From Agromyces sp. Leaf222 (GTDB lineage: Bacteria > Actinomycetota > Actinomycetes > Actinomycetales > Microbacteriaceae), in contig NZ_LMKQ01000001.1 in assembly GCF_001421565.1 (NCBI RefSeq), positions 1,425,651 to 1,489,650 on the forward strand: 64,000 nucleotides of DNA, in the 5' to 3' direction. Positions 43,101 through 51,567 of the stretch are shown here, one piece after another (position 1 is the stretch's first letter; each line of letters begins with the position of its first letter). Made by a program: the position numbers and the translations under genes. The notes under the pieces were generated by a model. It was not told the origin of the DNA, searched no databases, and saw only the letters and a list, made by a program, of their open reading frames with translations.

Positions 43101-44314
43101 CGCAGGATCTCGGGATCGGTGTACTCGGGGCGGCGCTCGAAGTCCTCCTCGGAGTAGAGGCGGATCGCGATGCCGTCGCTCGTGCGCCCCGAGCGCCCCG
43201 AGCGCTGGTTCGCCGAGGCCTGCGAGATCGCCTCGATGGGCAGGCGCTGCACCTTCGAGCGCACCGAGTAGCGGCTGATGCGGGCCGTGCCGGCGTCGAC
43301 GACGTAGCGGATGCCCGGCACGGTCAGGCTCGTCTCGGCGACGTTCGTGGCGAGCACGACGCGGCGGCGGAGCCCGGCGACCTTCGACGGCTCGAAGACC
43401 TTGTGCTGGTCGGCCGACGAGAGGCGCCCGTAGAGGGGGAGCACCTCGGTCTCGCCGGCCCGACCACCGCGCCCGGTCGCGTAGTGCGCGCGTACCGCCG
43501 CCTCGGCGTCGCGGATCTCGCCCTCGCCCGAGAGGAACACGAGCACGTCGCCCGAGGACTCCCGGTCGAGTTCGTCGAGGGCGTCGAGGATGCCGCGCTG
43601 CACGTCTTTGTCGTCGGCGGCCGCGCCCTCGTCGTCACTGTCGTCACCGCCGGCGCCGGCGCCCTGCTCGGCGACGAGGGGGCGGTAGCGCACCTCGACG
43701 GGGTACGTGCGGCCCGAGACCTCGATCACGGGAGCGGGCTCGGGTTCCGGCAGCGGCGCGCCCGAGGAATCCGTCTCGCTCGCGAAGTGCCGGGCGAAGC
43801 TCTCGGGGTCGATCGTCGCACTCGTGACGATGACCTTGAGGTCGGGGCGCCGGGGGAGCAGGCGCTTGAGGTAGCCGAGGAGGAAGTCGATGTTGAGGCT
43901 GCGCTCGTGCGCCTCGTCGATGATGATCGTGTCGTACTTGCGCAGGTCGCGGTCGCGGTGGATCTCGTTCAGCAGGATGCCGTCGGTCATCACCTTGACG
44001 CGCGTCGCCTCGCTCACCTTGTCGGTGAAGCGCACCTGGTAGCCGACGAGGTCGCCGAGCTCGACCTGCAGCTCCTCGGAGATGCGTTCGGCGATGGTGC
44101 GTGCGGCGATGCGTCGGGGCTGCGTGTGCGCGATCGAGGTGCGCCCGAGTTCGAGGCAGATCTTCGGCAGCTGGGTGGTCTTGCCCGACCCGGTCGCGCC
44201 GGCCACGATGACGACCTGGTGGTCTCGCAGCGCGCGCGCGATCTCCTCGCGCTGCCCGGAGACCGGCAGTTCGGGGGGATAGGTGATCACGGGGATCGTC
44301 GCGGTGGAGGTCAT
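40166..44314 (-). CDS. hrpA: ATP-dependent RNA helicase HrpA
   Basis: Large DEAH-box RNA helicase, 1382 residues, the usual HrpA size; the Escherichia coli enzyme is implicated in rescue of stalled ribosomes and mRNA processing. Walker A is GATGSGKT (residues 39-46) and the DEAH box is at 133-136. Further visible: SATI (motif III), the QRSGRSGRTSDG motif VI, the HA2/OB region, and the long HrpA-specific C-terminal DUF3418 part. Two low-complexity insertions are present, an RGDRGDR run around residue 485 and an Arg/Pro/Ala stretch near 1090. GGAGGG lies 4 nt before the ATG. It is divergent from an aldo/keto reductase. Confidence 0.95.
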   Translation of the reverse strand: MTSTATIPVITYPPELPVSGQREEIARALRDHQVVIVAGATGSGKTTQLPKICLELGRTSIAHTQPRRIAARTIAERISEELQVELGDLVGYQVRFTDKVSEATRVKVMTDGILLNEIHRDRDLRKYDTIIIDEAHERSLNIDFLLGYLKRLLPRRPDLKVIVTSATIDPESFARHFASETDSSGAPLPEPEPAPVIEVSGRTYPVEVRYRPLVAEQGAGAGGDDSDDEGAAADDKDVQRGILDALDELDRESSGDVLVFLSGEGEIRDAEAAVRAHYATGRGGRAGETEVLPLYGRLSSADQHKVFEPSKVAGLRRRVVLATNVAETSLTVPGIRYVVDAGTARISRYSVRSKVQRLPIEAISQASANQRSGRSGRTSDGIAIRLYSEEDFERRPEYTDPEILRTNLAAVILQMASLGLGPIEEFPFLTPPDGRGIRDGLDLLRELGAIDDDRGDRAGRGDRGDRGDRTNAEGRAGRGEGRADAAAARGPQLTRIGRQLSRLPIEPRFARMVLESKTQGVSREVLAIVAGLTVQDPRERPLERREQADQFHARFIDQTSDFLTLLNLWNHLEAKQRELSGSAFRRMCKSEYLNYLRIREWQDLVRQLRSLAKPLGLHIANEAGEPNGDGIHRALLAGLLSQIGLRDDSKTSTGRGGAGSARESERKGRRQQAEFVGARNTRFVVFPGSALAKKPPAAIMSAELVETSRLFARTNAAIDPAWAEQLAGPLAKRSYSEPRWERRQGSAVADEKITLFGVPIVAKRRILLGRVDPSLAHELFLRHALVEEDWDSDRLDKRVFRFVRANRELRRELGEVEERTRRRDILVGDETVMRFYEARVPADVADTRSFERWWRAEHRRTPELLTMTRADLLGEDAVADTGDGFPDRWRQGDQTYSLSYRFEPGTDDDGVTVVVPIVLLPRISPAGFDWQVPGLRDELITALLRTLPKVIRRQVVPAAEWAAKIAAELPTGPERGEERDAFTAVVGRTIRALTYATVDPGDFDLERVPPHLRVTYRAVDERGRTLGTSKDLAALQAKLADRTREAVAKAVTSTPDAGGRRRPGRDAASGPAPDARRGAPATPPAAADPALAERSGITTWEWNELPAHLDTRQAGNVIRAYPALVDEKTGVALRLVATAAERDLASRRGIRRLLVLATPTPVAYVQGHLSNDEKLALATSAYPGTRALLDDCVAACVDAELRATHPDGLVRTRAEFEAVRDAIAASIMDRMFETVALVARILRTARDVDRAIAKASSINLMSSLSDARAQLDALVPAGFVSATGLERLRHLPRYLDAITARIAKLVENPGRDRQAMNQFTPSFEAFEAAGGRVPIDPEAPERLVRVRWMLEELRVSLFAQELRTAETVSPQRIAKALAAPAE

Positions 44315-44423
44315 CAGCCCTCCATCGTACGGCCGGCCCGGCGTGCCGAGCGCGCGTCCGCCGCGCCGGTGGCACGCCTTCGCGCTCGGCGAAACCCCCT
44401 GTCGCACCCGGAGGCCCGCGTGA

Positions 44424-45272
<849 letters not shown>

Positions 45273-45345
45273 GTCCGATGACGCGAAGGCGGATGCCGCA
45301 GCCGCGCGCGGCAGGTCATGGCGGGTTCCCGGCGGCGGGCGCCCG

Positions 45346-47373
45346 ATGAATCGGCTCGCCGCCGCGCTGAGCCCGTACCTGCGCTCGCACGCCGGCAACC
45401 CCGTCGACTGGTACCCGTGGGGCGAGGAGGCGTTCGCGGCCGCGCGCGAACGCGACGTGCCCGTGCTCGTGTCGATCGGGTACGCGACGTGCCATTGGTG
45501 CCATGTCATGGCGCGCGAGAGCTTCAGCGACCCGGCCGTCGCGGCGTACCTGAACGAGCACTTCGTGGCGATCAAGGTCGACCGTGAAGAGCATCCCGAC
45601 GTCGACGCGAGCTACCTCGCCGCGGCCTCGGCGTTCACGAAGCAGCTCGGCTGGCCGCTCACGGCGTTCGCGACGCCCGAGGGGCGGGCGTTCTACGCGG
45701 GCACGTACTTTCCGCCGCGCGCCGTGCAGGGCGTTCCGTCGTTCGTCGACGTGCTCGTGGCGGTGACGGAGGCCTGGCGCGATCGCCGCGGCGAGCTCGA
45801 CGACACCGCCGCGGCCGTCGCCGATGCGTTGGCCGCGTCATCCGTCGCGTCGACCGAGGGGGCGTTGCCGGGGGCGGCGCAGCTGGCCTCTGCGGTCGCG
45901 CTGCTCGCGGCCGACGAAGACGCGGTGCACGGCGGATTCGGCGGGGCGCCGAAGTTCCCCGTCGCGCCGGTGCTCGACTTCCTCGTCGCCTCCGGGGTCG
46001 CCTCCGGGGTCGCCTCCGGGGTCGCCTCCGGTGGAGCCGGTGGGGTGGGGTCGGCGGATGCGGGTCGGGCGCTCGCCGAGCGCACCCTGCTCGCGATGGG
46101 CGCCTCGCCGCTGCTGGACCCCGTCGAGGGCGGGTTCTTCCGCTACGCGACGCGCGCCGACTGGAGCGAACCGCACTACGAACGCATGCTCACCGACAAC
46201 GCGCTGCTGCTCCGCGCGCTCGCCGAGCTCATGACCGGCGACGGCGGCTCCGGCGGCATCGAGCAGATCGCGTCGGGCGTCGCGGCCTTCCTGCGCGACG
46301 TCATGCAGCTGCCCTCCGGCGGATTCGCGAGCGCACAGGATTCCGAGAGCGACGTCGACGGCGTGCGCACGGAGGGCGGGTACTACGCCCTCTCACGCGA
46401 CGAGCGGATGTCGCAGCCGCCGCCCGCGCTCGACGACAAGGTGCTCGCGGGGTGGAACGGCCTCGCGATCGGCGCGCTGGCCCGGTTCGCCGCGGTCGAG
46501 GGTGGGCCCGAGGGCGCGGCCGCGCTCGGCGGGGCCACCCGGGCCGCCGCCCACGTGCTCGCCGTGCACCTCCGACCCGACGGCATGCTCGTGCGCGCCT
46601 CGCTCGGCGGCGAGGTCTCCGAGGCGGTCGCGACGCTCGAGGACGTCGGCATGCTCGCCGGCGGGCTCATCGACCTCGCGCTCGCCACGGGGGAGGCGTC
46701 GTATGCCGTGACCGCGCGAACGCTCGTCGACGGCGCGCTCGCCGACGATGGGCGGTTCGCGCCGCCCGGAGGCGCCGACCCGGTGCTCGCCGCGCGCGGG
46801 CTCGCCCTCCCCGAGGACCCGGCCGAGGGCGCGACGCCGTCGGGGCTCACCTCGTGCGCCGATGCCGCGTGGCGGCTCGCCGCACTCGGCGCCGGCGACC
46901 GATACCTCGATGCCGCGCGTCGCGCCATGCAGACCGTCGCCGGCATCGCGGTGCAGCGTCCGATCGCGTTCGGCGGCGCCCTCGCACTCATGGCGCGGCT
47001 CGACGCCCCGCTCGTGCAACTCGTCACGGTGGTTCCGGATGCCGCGGTCGAGGCCTCGGCCGATCCGGCCGAGCGCGCGGCGGAGTCCGATCCGTTCGCG
47101 GAGCCCACGACCGTGTTCGATCCCGTGCTCGGCGAGGGGTTCCAGCCCGCGTTCGACCCCGAGATCGAGCTCGTCGACGCGACCCGTCGGCACGCGGCAT
47201 CCGTCACCGCGATCGTCACCGAGTCGCAGGCGCGGGCGTTCGCAGATGCGGGCTTCGAACTCTTCGAGGCGCGCGCCGCCGTGGGCGGCGAGGCGACGGC
47301 GTACCGCTGCGAGTCGTTCGTCTGCGCCCTGCCCGTGCAGGCCGCCGACGCGCTCGCCGCGCTCGCGCGCTGA
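45346..47373 (+). CDS. YyaL/SSP411-type thioredoxin-domain protein (DUF255)
   Basis: 675-residue cytoplasmic protein: N-terminal thioredoxin-like DUF255 domain with the redox pair CHWC (Cys49, Cys52) in [18 protein letters not shown], then a six-hairpin glycosidase-like (alpha/alpha) barrel region with [22 protein letters not shown] and [16 protein letters not shown]. Widely conserved, function not established. A 12-bp in-frame tandem repeat (45985-46032) inserts [14 protein letters not shown] in the linker. No strong ribosome site is visible at the ATG; the start fits the family's conserved N-terminus ([21 protein letters not shown]). Confidence 0.9.
   Translation: MNRLAAALSPYLRSHAGNPVDWYPWGEEAFAAARERDVPVLVSIGYATCHWCHVMARESFSDPAVAAYLNEHFVAIKVDREEHPDVDASYLAAASAFTKQLGWPLTAFATPEGRAFYAGTYFPPRAVQGVPSFVDVLVAVTEAWRDRRGELDDTAAAVADALAASSVASTEGALPGAAQLASAVALLAADEDAVHGGFGGAPKFPVAPVLDFLVASGVASGVASGVASGGAGGVGSADAGRALAERTLLAMGASPLLDPVEGGFFRYATRADWSEPHYERMLTDNALLLRALAELMTGDGGSGGIEQIASGVAAFLRDVMQLPSGGFASAQDSESDVDGVRTEGGYYALSRDERMSQPPPALDDKVLAGWNGLAIGALARFAAVEGGPEGAAALGGATRAAAHVLAVHLRPDGMLVRASLGGEVSEAVATLEDVGMLAGGLIDLALATGEASYAVTARTLVDGALADDGRFAPPGGADPVLAARGLALPEDPAEGATPSGLTSCADAAWRLAALGAGDRYLDAARRAMQTVAGIAVQRPIAFGGALALMARLDAPLVQLVTVVPDAAVEASADPAERAAESDPFAEPTTVFDPVLGEGFQPAFDPEIELVDATRRHAASVTAIVTESQARAFADAGFELFEARAAVGGEATAYRCESFVCALPVQAADALAALAR
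45985..46032. repeat. Four 12-bp tandem repeats in the YyaL-type gene
   Basis: Units GTCGCCTCCGGG at 45985, 45997, 46009 and 46021 (last base differs). In frame, coding VASG four times, so gain or loss of units keeps the frame. Confidence 0.85.
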
Positions 47374-47412
47374 GGCGACCGACGTCTTCGCGTCGCCGAC
47401 CGCCTGGTCGAC

Positions 47413-47925
47413 TCAGCCGGCGCGGCGGGCGTCGAGCGCAGCGATCACGTGCTGGTGGGCGTCGTCGGTACGGCACACGATCCTGACGGCGTCGACGCGC
47501 GTGCTCGCGGACGCGATCGTCTCGACGGCTGCCGCGACGGCGTCGTGGAGCGGCCAGGCATAGACGCCCGCGCTGATGAGCGGGAACGCCACCGTGCGCG
47601 CACCGAGGTCGTCGGCGACCTCGAGCGCTCGCCGGTAGCAGGAGACGAGCAACGATCGATCCCGCTCACCGGCCGCGAAGTTCGGGCCGACCGTGTGGAT
47701 CACCCAGCGCGCCGGCAGCTCGCCCGCCGTCGTCCACCCGGCGTCGCCCGTCGCGAGTCCGTCGGGGAACCGGGTGATGCAGTCGCGGAGGATCGCCGGC
47801 CCGCCCGCCCGGTGGATCGCGCCGTCGACGCCGCCGCCTCCGCGCATGGCGCGGTTCGCGGCGTTCACGATCGCATCGACGTCCTGGGTCGTGATGTCGC
47901 CGGGCACAGCAGTGATGACGGGCAC
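47413..47925 (-). CDS. Macrodomain protein (O-acetyl-ADP-ribose deacetylase type)
   Basis: 170-residue macrodomain of the MacroD/YmdB type, expected to bind ADP-ribose and remove acyl or ADP-ribosyl groups. Visible: AVPGDITTQDVDAIVNAANRAMRGGGGVDGAIHRAGG, the core of the binding site, and FPLISAGVYAWPLHDA. I start at GTG 47925, where GGGAGA lies 8 nt upstream on its strand. The frame stays open upstream through an octamer microsatellite to at least an ATG near 48103, so a longer, repeat-containing form is possible. No ADP-ribosyltransferase toxin gene is adjacent. Confidence 0.88.
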   Translation of the reverse strand: MPVITAVPGDITTQDVDAIVNAANRAMRGGGGVDGAIHRAGGPAILRDCITRFPDGLATGDAGWTTAGELPARWVIHTVGPNFAAGERDRSLLVSCYRRALEVADDLGARTVAFPLISAGVYAWPLHDAVAAAVETIASASTRVDAVRIVCRTDDAHQHVIAALDARRAG

Positions 47926-48009
47926 CAGGCCAGTCTCCCGCATCGCCGGTCGGAACGCCCGGGCGGTCGCGAGCGGTGTGCTCGTGGCGCCGGGGTTCGT
48001 CCTCGAATC

Positions 48010-48057
48010 GTTGTTGCGTTGTTGCGTTGTTGCGTTGTTGCGTTGTTGCGTTGTTGC
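48010..48057. repeat. Octamer microsatellite, six perfect copies of GTTGTTGC
   Basis: Six identical head-to-tail 8-bp units (48010-48057), strikingly AT-richer than the surrounding DNA. It lies 85 nt upstream of the macrodomain start and 72 nt upstream of the DUF3054 gene. The unit is not a multiple of three, so copy-number change would shift any reading frame running through it. Confidence 0.95.
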
Positions 48058-48128
48058 GCCGGTCCACGGGGGCGGAAGTCCCGCGGGCCGGAGAGGAACC
48101 ATGGCCGCGCCCACCGTACGATGAGGGC

Positions 48129-48590
48129 GTGACTTCACCCTCGCACGCGCCGCGGTCGACCGGCGCCGGCACGATCGCGCTCGCCGCCGCACTCGACGCC
48201 GTGCTCGTCGTCGTGTTCGCGGTCATCGGCCGCAGCAGCCACGGCGAGGCGCTCGACCCCGCCGGACTCTGGGGCACCGCGTGGCCGTTCCTCGTGGGCG
48301 CCATGCTCGGCTGGACGGCGGCGCGCGCCTGGCGTCGCCCGATCGCGGTGTGGCCGACCGGGGTCATCGTGTGGGTCGCGACCGTCGTCGTCGGCATGCT
48401 GCTGCGCGCGGCATCCGGTCAGGGCACCGCGGTGGCGTTCATCATCGTGGCGACCCTCACGCTCGCGCTGCTGCTGCTCGGATGGCGGGCGATCGCCGGC
48501 CTGGTGCTGCGCTTGCGGGCGAGGAACGGCCGACCCGCGGCATCCGGAACCGATGCATCGGCGACCGAGGCTTCGGCGAGCGCCGCCTAG
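48129..48590 (+). CDS. DUF3054 membrane protein
   Basis: 153-residue protein with four hydrophobic segments and the family patterns DAVLVVVFAVIGRSSHGE and TAWPFLVGAMLGW; function unknown. The tail is Ala/Ser/Thr-rich. It starts with GTG at 48129, and TACGAT (48117-48122) ends 6 nt upstream, indicating a leaderless message. Its stop codon overlaps the GTG start of pnuC by one base, so the two are coupled. Confidence 0.85.
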   Translation: MTSPSHAPRSTGAGTIALAAALDAVLVVVFAVIGRSSHGEALDPAGLWGTAWPFLVGAMLGWTAARAWRRPIAVWPTGVIVWVATVVVGMLLRAASGQGTAVAFIIVATLTLALLLLGWRAIAGLVLRLRARNGRPAASGTDASATEASASAA

Positions 48591-49300
48591 TGAACCCCAT
48601 CGAGTGGCTGTTCGACGCCCAGCTCGTGATCGGCGACCAGGTGATCCTCTGGCGCGAGATCGTCGGCAACCTCTTCGGCCTCGCGAGCGCACTCGGCGGC
48701 CTTCGGCGCAAGATCTGGGCGTGGCCCGTCGGCATCGTCGGCAACGCGCTGCTGTTCACGGTGTTCCTCGGCGCGGTGTTCGACACCCCGAACCCCGTGA
48801 ACCTGCTGGGTCAGGCCGCGCGCCAGGTCATGTTCATCATCGTGTCGGTCTACGGCTGGATCCGGTGGTCGCAGCACCAGCGTGCGGGCGGCGGCGACAC
48901 GCCCCCGGTCGAACCCCGCTGGGCGACATGGAAGGTGCGCGTGCTGCTCGGCCTCGGCATGGTCGGCGGCACGCTCGCGCTCACCCCGATCTTCCGGGCG
49001 CTCGGCTCGTTCGAGCCCGTGTGGGCCGACGCGTGGATCTTCATGGGATCGCTGCTCGCGACCTACGGCATGGCCAAGGGGTGGACCGAGTTCTGGCTCA
49101 TCTGGGTCGCGGTCGACCTCGTCGGCGTGCCGTTGCTGATCAGCGCCGGCTACTACGCCTCGGCGTTCCTCTACCTGTTCTACGGTGCGTTCACGATCCT
49201 GGGGTTCATCACCTGGATGCGCGTGCAGCGCCGGGCGGCAGACGCCGGGACTACCAGGCCGACGGCACCCGATCGAGGATCTTCCACACCGCGGCGCTGA
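48590..49300 (+). CDS. pnuC: Nicotinamide mononucleotide/riboside transporter PnuC
   Basis: Membrane transporter for NAD precursors (nicotinamide riboside). The 236-residue protein has about seven hydrophobic segments, and the family patterns REIVGNLFGLASALGGLRRKIWAWPVGIVGN and WTEFWLIWVAVDLVGVPLLI. It starts with GTG overlapping the DUF3054 stop. The partner kinase NadR is not in this window. The C-terminal tail is disordered, and the 3' end overlaps the convergent gene at 49251 by 50 nt. Confidence 0.9.
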   Translation: MNPIEWLFDAQLVIGDQVILWREIVGNLFGLASALGGLRRKIWAWPVGIVGNALLFTVFLGAVFDTPNPVNLLGQAARQVMFIIVSVYGWIRWSQHQRAGGGDTPPVEPRWATWKVRVLLGLGMVGGTLALTPIFRALGSFEPVWADAWIFMGSLLATYGMAKGWTEFWLIWVAVDLVGVPLLISAGYYASAFLYLFYGAFTILGFITWMRVQRRAADAGTTRPTAPDRGSSTPRR

Positions 49301-49583
49301 GCTCGGGCAGTTCGAGCGCGATCTCGCGGAGCAGCTCGAACTCGAACTTCTCGACGTCGCCCTCGCGGGCGGCGGGGTGGTAGGCCCGCGCCCGAGCCGT
49401 GTTCCAGCGATCGGAATGCATGCGCTCCTCGCGGAGCGTCGCGACCACCTGCTCGTCGACCGACGGCAGGTCGGGCAGGAAGACCCACGGGTCTTCGCCC
49501 AGACGGCATCGCAGTTCGATGAGCGCCGAGAGCTCGTCGCGGGCGTCCTGCCGCAGGTTCTCCAGCGTCGTCGCGTGTGTCAT
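49251..49583 (-). CDS. Conserved hypothetical protein, 110 residues
   Basis: Soluble, mostly helical, acidic protein with sequences such as RDELSALIELRCRLGEDPWVF and FEFELLREIALELPEL. No domain recognised. GGGGAGG lies 5 nt before the ATG on its strand, and TACGAT lies about 26 nt upstream as a -10 candidate, so expression signals are good. Its 3' end overlaps pnuC. Confidence 0.65.
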   Translation of the reverse strand: MTHATTLENLRQDARDELSALIELRCRLGEDPWVFLPDLPSVDEQVVATLREERMHSDRWNTARARAYHPAAREGDVEKFEFELLREIALELPELSAAVWKILDRVPSAW

Positions 49584-49793
49584 GGCGACCTCCCCTCGCT
49601 GTCTAGATCGTAACCAACGCTACGGGGGCCGTGTGTCGCGCGGGTTACGGGGCATGACCCCAGATGGCCAACGGATGACACGTGCGTGACGCCCGATGTC
49701 GGGCACCGTGCGTCCGCGACGCCGCTCCCGCCGGGTGGTGCAGGCGGGCCGCCCTCCGCACGGCGGCGCGAGGGCGTGCGCTTGAATGGACGG

Positions 49794-51422
49794 ATGGACG
49801 CGCACGATGGATCCGACCCCGACCGCCTCGGCACCGCGACGGCTGAGGTGCGCGGCGAACTGCTCGGGCGGCTCCGCGCCGACCTCGACTCCGCACGGTT
49901 CCACGTCGCGGCGCTCGAGTCGCTGTGGGGGGCCGAGGCTGCTGCAGCACTGCACCGCGGGCAACGCGTGCCCGCCCGACGCGTGCTCGACGCCCGGCGC
50001 GCCGAGCACGCGGCATCCGCCGACCTGGCGACCCTCGCCGAGCTGTTCGTGCTCGGGCTGCCGGTTCGGCGCGACGAGCTCGAGCACGCCCTGCCGTTGC
50101 TCGGCGTCGACGGGGCGATCGCGCTCGGGCTCGTCGGTCCCGCACCGACCGACACCCGCGACGCGGCGACGGCCGACGCCGATGCGCCGGCCCGCGACAT
50201 CCGGGCCAGGCTCGACCTGCGCCCGTACGCGTTCGCCGACGCGCACGGCGCCGGGCAGTGGTGGGTCGTCTCCGACCTCGGCGAACTCGCGCTCGGCCAC
50301 GCGCTCGGCGAGCATCACGTGCTCGGCATCGGCGGCGCCTCGTCGACGCTGTCGGGCCTGATGATCCCGGATGCCGCGGCGAGCGTGCTCGACCTCGGCA
50401 CCGGATGCGGCATCCAGGCGATGCACGCGTCGCGGTTCGCCCGGCGCATCGTCGCGACCGACATCTCGGAACGCGCCCTCGAGATCGCCCGCATGAACAT
50501 GGAGCTGAACGGCATCGACGGCGTCGAGTTCCGCCTCGGCAGCCTCTTCGAACCGGTCGCCGGCGAACGCTTCGACCGGGTCGTCTCGAACCCGCCGTTC
50601 GTCATCACCCCGCGCCGCGAGGGCGTGCCCGAGTACGACTACCGCGACGGCGGCATGGTCGGCGACGGCATCGTCGAGGCCGTCATCACGGGCGTCGGCG
50701 CGCACCTCGCACCGGGCGGCGTCGCGCAACTGCTCGGCAACTGGGAGTACCGCGGCCGCGCCGACGCCTTCGACCGGGTCGCCGACTGGGTCGGCCGGAG
50801 CGGACTCGACCACTGGATCATCGAGCGCGAGGTGCAGCACGTCACCGAGTACGCCGAGACCTGGATCCGCGACGGCGGCACCCTGCCGGGTGAACGCTTC
50901 GACCGGCTCTACGACGCCTGGCTCGACGACTTCGCCGACCGCGGCGTGCGCCAGGTCGGCTTCGGCTACGTGCTGCTGCGGCGGCCCGCGGCATCCGACA
51001 CCCCTCGCCTGTCGCGCCTGGAACGCCTGCACGGCCCGCTCGGCGGCGACGGGGCGACCCTCGGCTCGCACCTGTCGGAGTGCCTCGCCGCGCACGACGT
51101 GCTCGCCGGCCTCGACGACGTCGAGCTCGCCCGCACCAGGCTCGTCGTCGCGCCCGACGTGACCGAGGAACGCCACCATTGGCCGGGCGACGAGAACCCG
51201 ACGGCGATGGTGCTGCGCCAGGGCGGCGGGTTCGGCCGCGCCATCACGCTCGACACCGGCCTCGCGGCCCTCGTCGGCGCCTGCGACGGCGACCTCGAGG
51301 TCGGGCAGATCATCGCGGCCATCGCGCACCTGCTCGAGGTGGACGCGGCCGCGCTCGCCGCCGAGCTGCTGCCCGCCGTGCGCGCCCTCGTCGACGACGG
51401 GATGCTGCGCTTCGCGGAGTAG
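49794..51422 (+). CDS. Class I SAM-dependent methyltransferase (PrmC/RsmC-like)
   Basis: 542-residue enzyme. An N-terminal helical domain of about 180 residues precedes a Rossmann methyltransferase core with VLDLGTGCGIQAMHASRFA (SAM site) and SNPPFVITPR, the NPPF motif of enzymes that methylate amide or exocyclic amino nitrogens (PrmC, RsmC). A further C-terminal domain of about 150 residues is typical of the actinobacterial version. The target, protein glutamine or RNA, cannot be decided. The ATG at 49794 lies 6 nt after TTGAAT, a possible leaderless arrangement. Confidence 0.88.
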   Translation: MDAHDGSDPDRLGTATAEVRGELLGRLRADLDSARFHVAALESLWGAEAAAALHRGQRVPARRVLDARRAEHAASADLATLAELFVLGLPVRRDELEHALPLLGVDGAIALGLVGPAPTDTRDAATADADAPARDIRARLDLRPYAFADAHGAGQWWVVSDLGELALGHALGEHHVLGIGGASSTLSGLMIPDAAASVLDLGTGCGIQAMHASRFARRIVATDISERALEIARMNMELNGIDGVEFRLGSLFEPVAGERFDRVVSNPPFVITPRREGVPEYDYRDGGMVGDGIVEAVITGVGAHLAPGGVAQLLGNWEYRGRADAFDRVADWVGRSGLDHWIIEREVQHVTEYAETWIRDGGTLPGERFDRLYDAWLDDFADRGVRQVGFGYVLLRRPAASDTPRLSRLERLHGPLGGDGATLGSHLSECLAAHDVLAGLDDVELARTRLVVAPDVTEERHHWPGDENPTAMVLRQGGGFGRAITLDTGLAALVGACDGDLEVGQIIAAIAHLLEVDAAALAAELLPAVRALVDDGMLRFAE

Positions 51423-51437
51423 CCACCGGGAGCCACA

Positions 51438-51451
51438 GGGGAGCGCTCCCC
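51438..51451. promoter_or_regulatory. 14-bp perfect palindrome upstream of the surface-repeat gene
   Basis: GGGGAGCGCTCCCC (51438-51451) is self-complementary. It lies 16 nt after the methyltransferase stop and about 117 nt before the start of the large secreted protein; it could be an operator or a short terminator. Confidence 0.4.
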
Positions 51452-51567
51452 ATGCCAATTCGACCGGCTCTCGTGTGATGATGTCCATCGTCCCGGCAGA
51501 AGCGACCCGTTCCGCCCTCGTGCCCGCGCCGGGGCGGGTCGGGGCGTCGCATGCTGGGAGGCATCGC

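Noticed and set aside
48010-48057. CRISPR-like array
   Set aside because: Units are 8 bp, contiguous, without spacers; it is a microsatellite.
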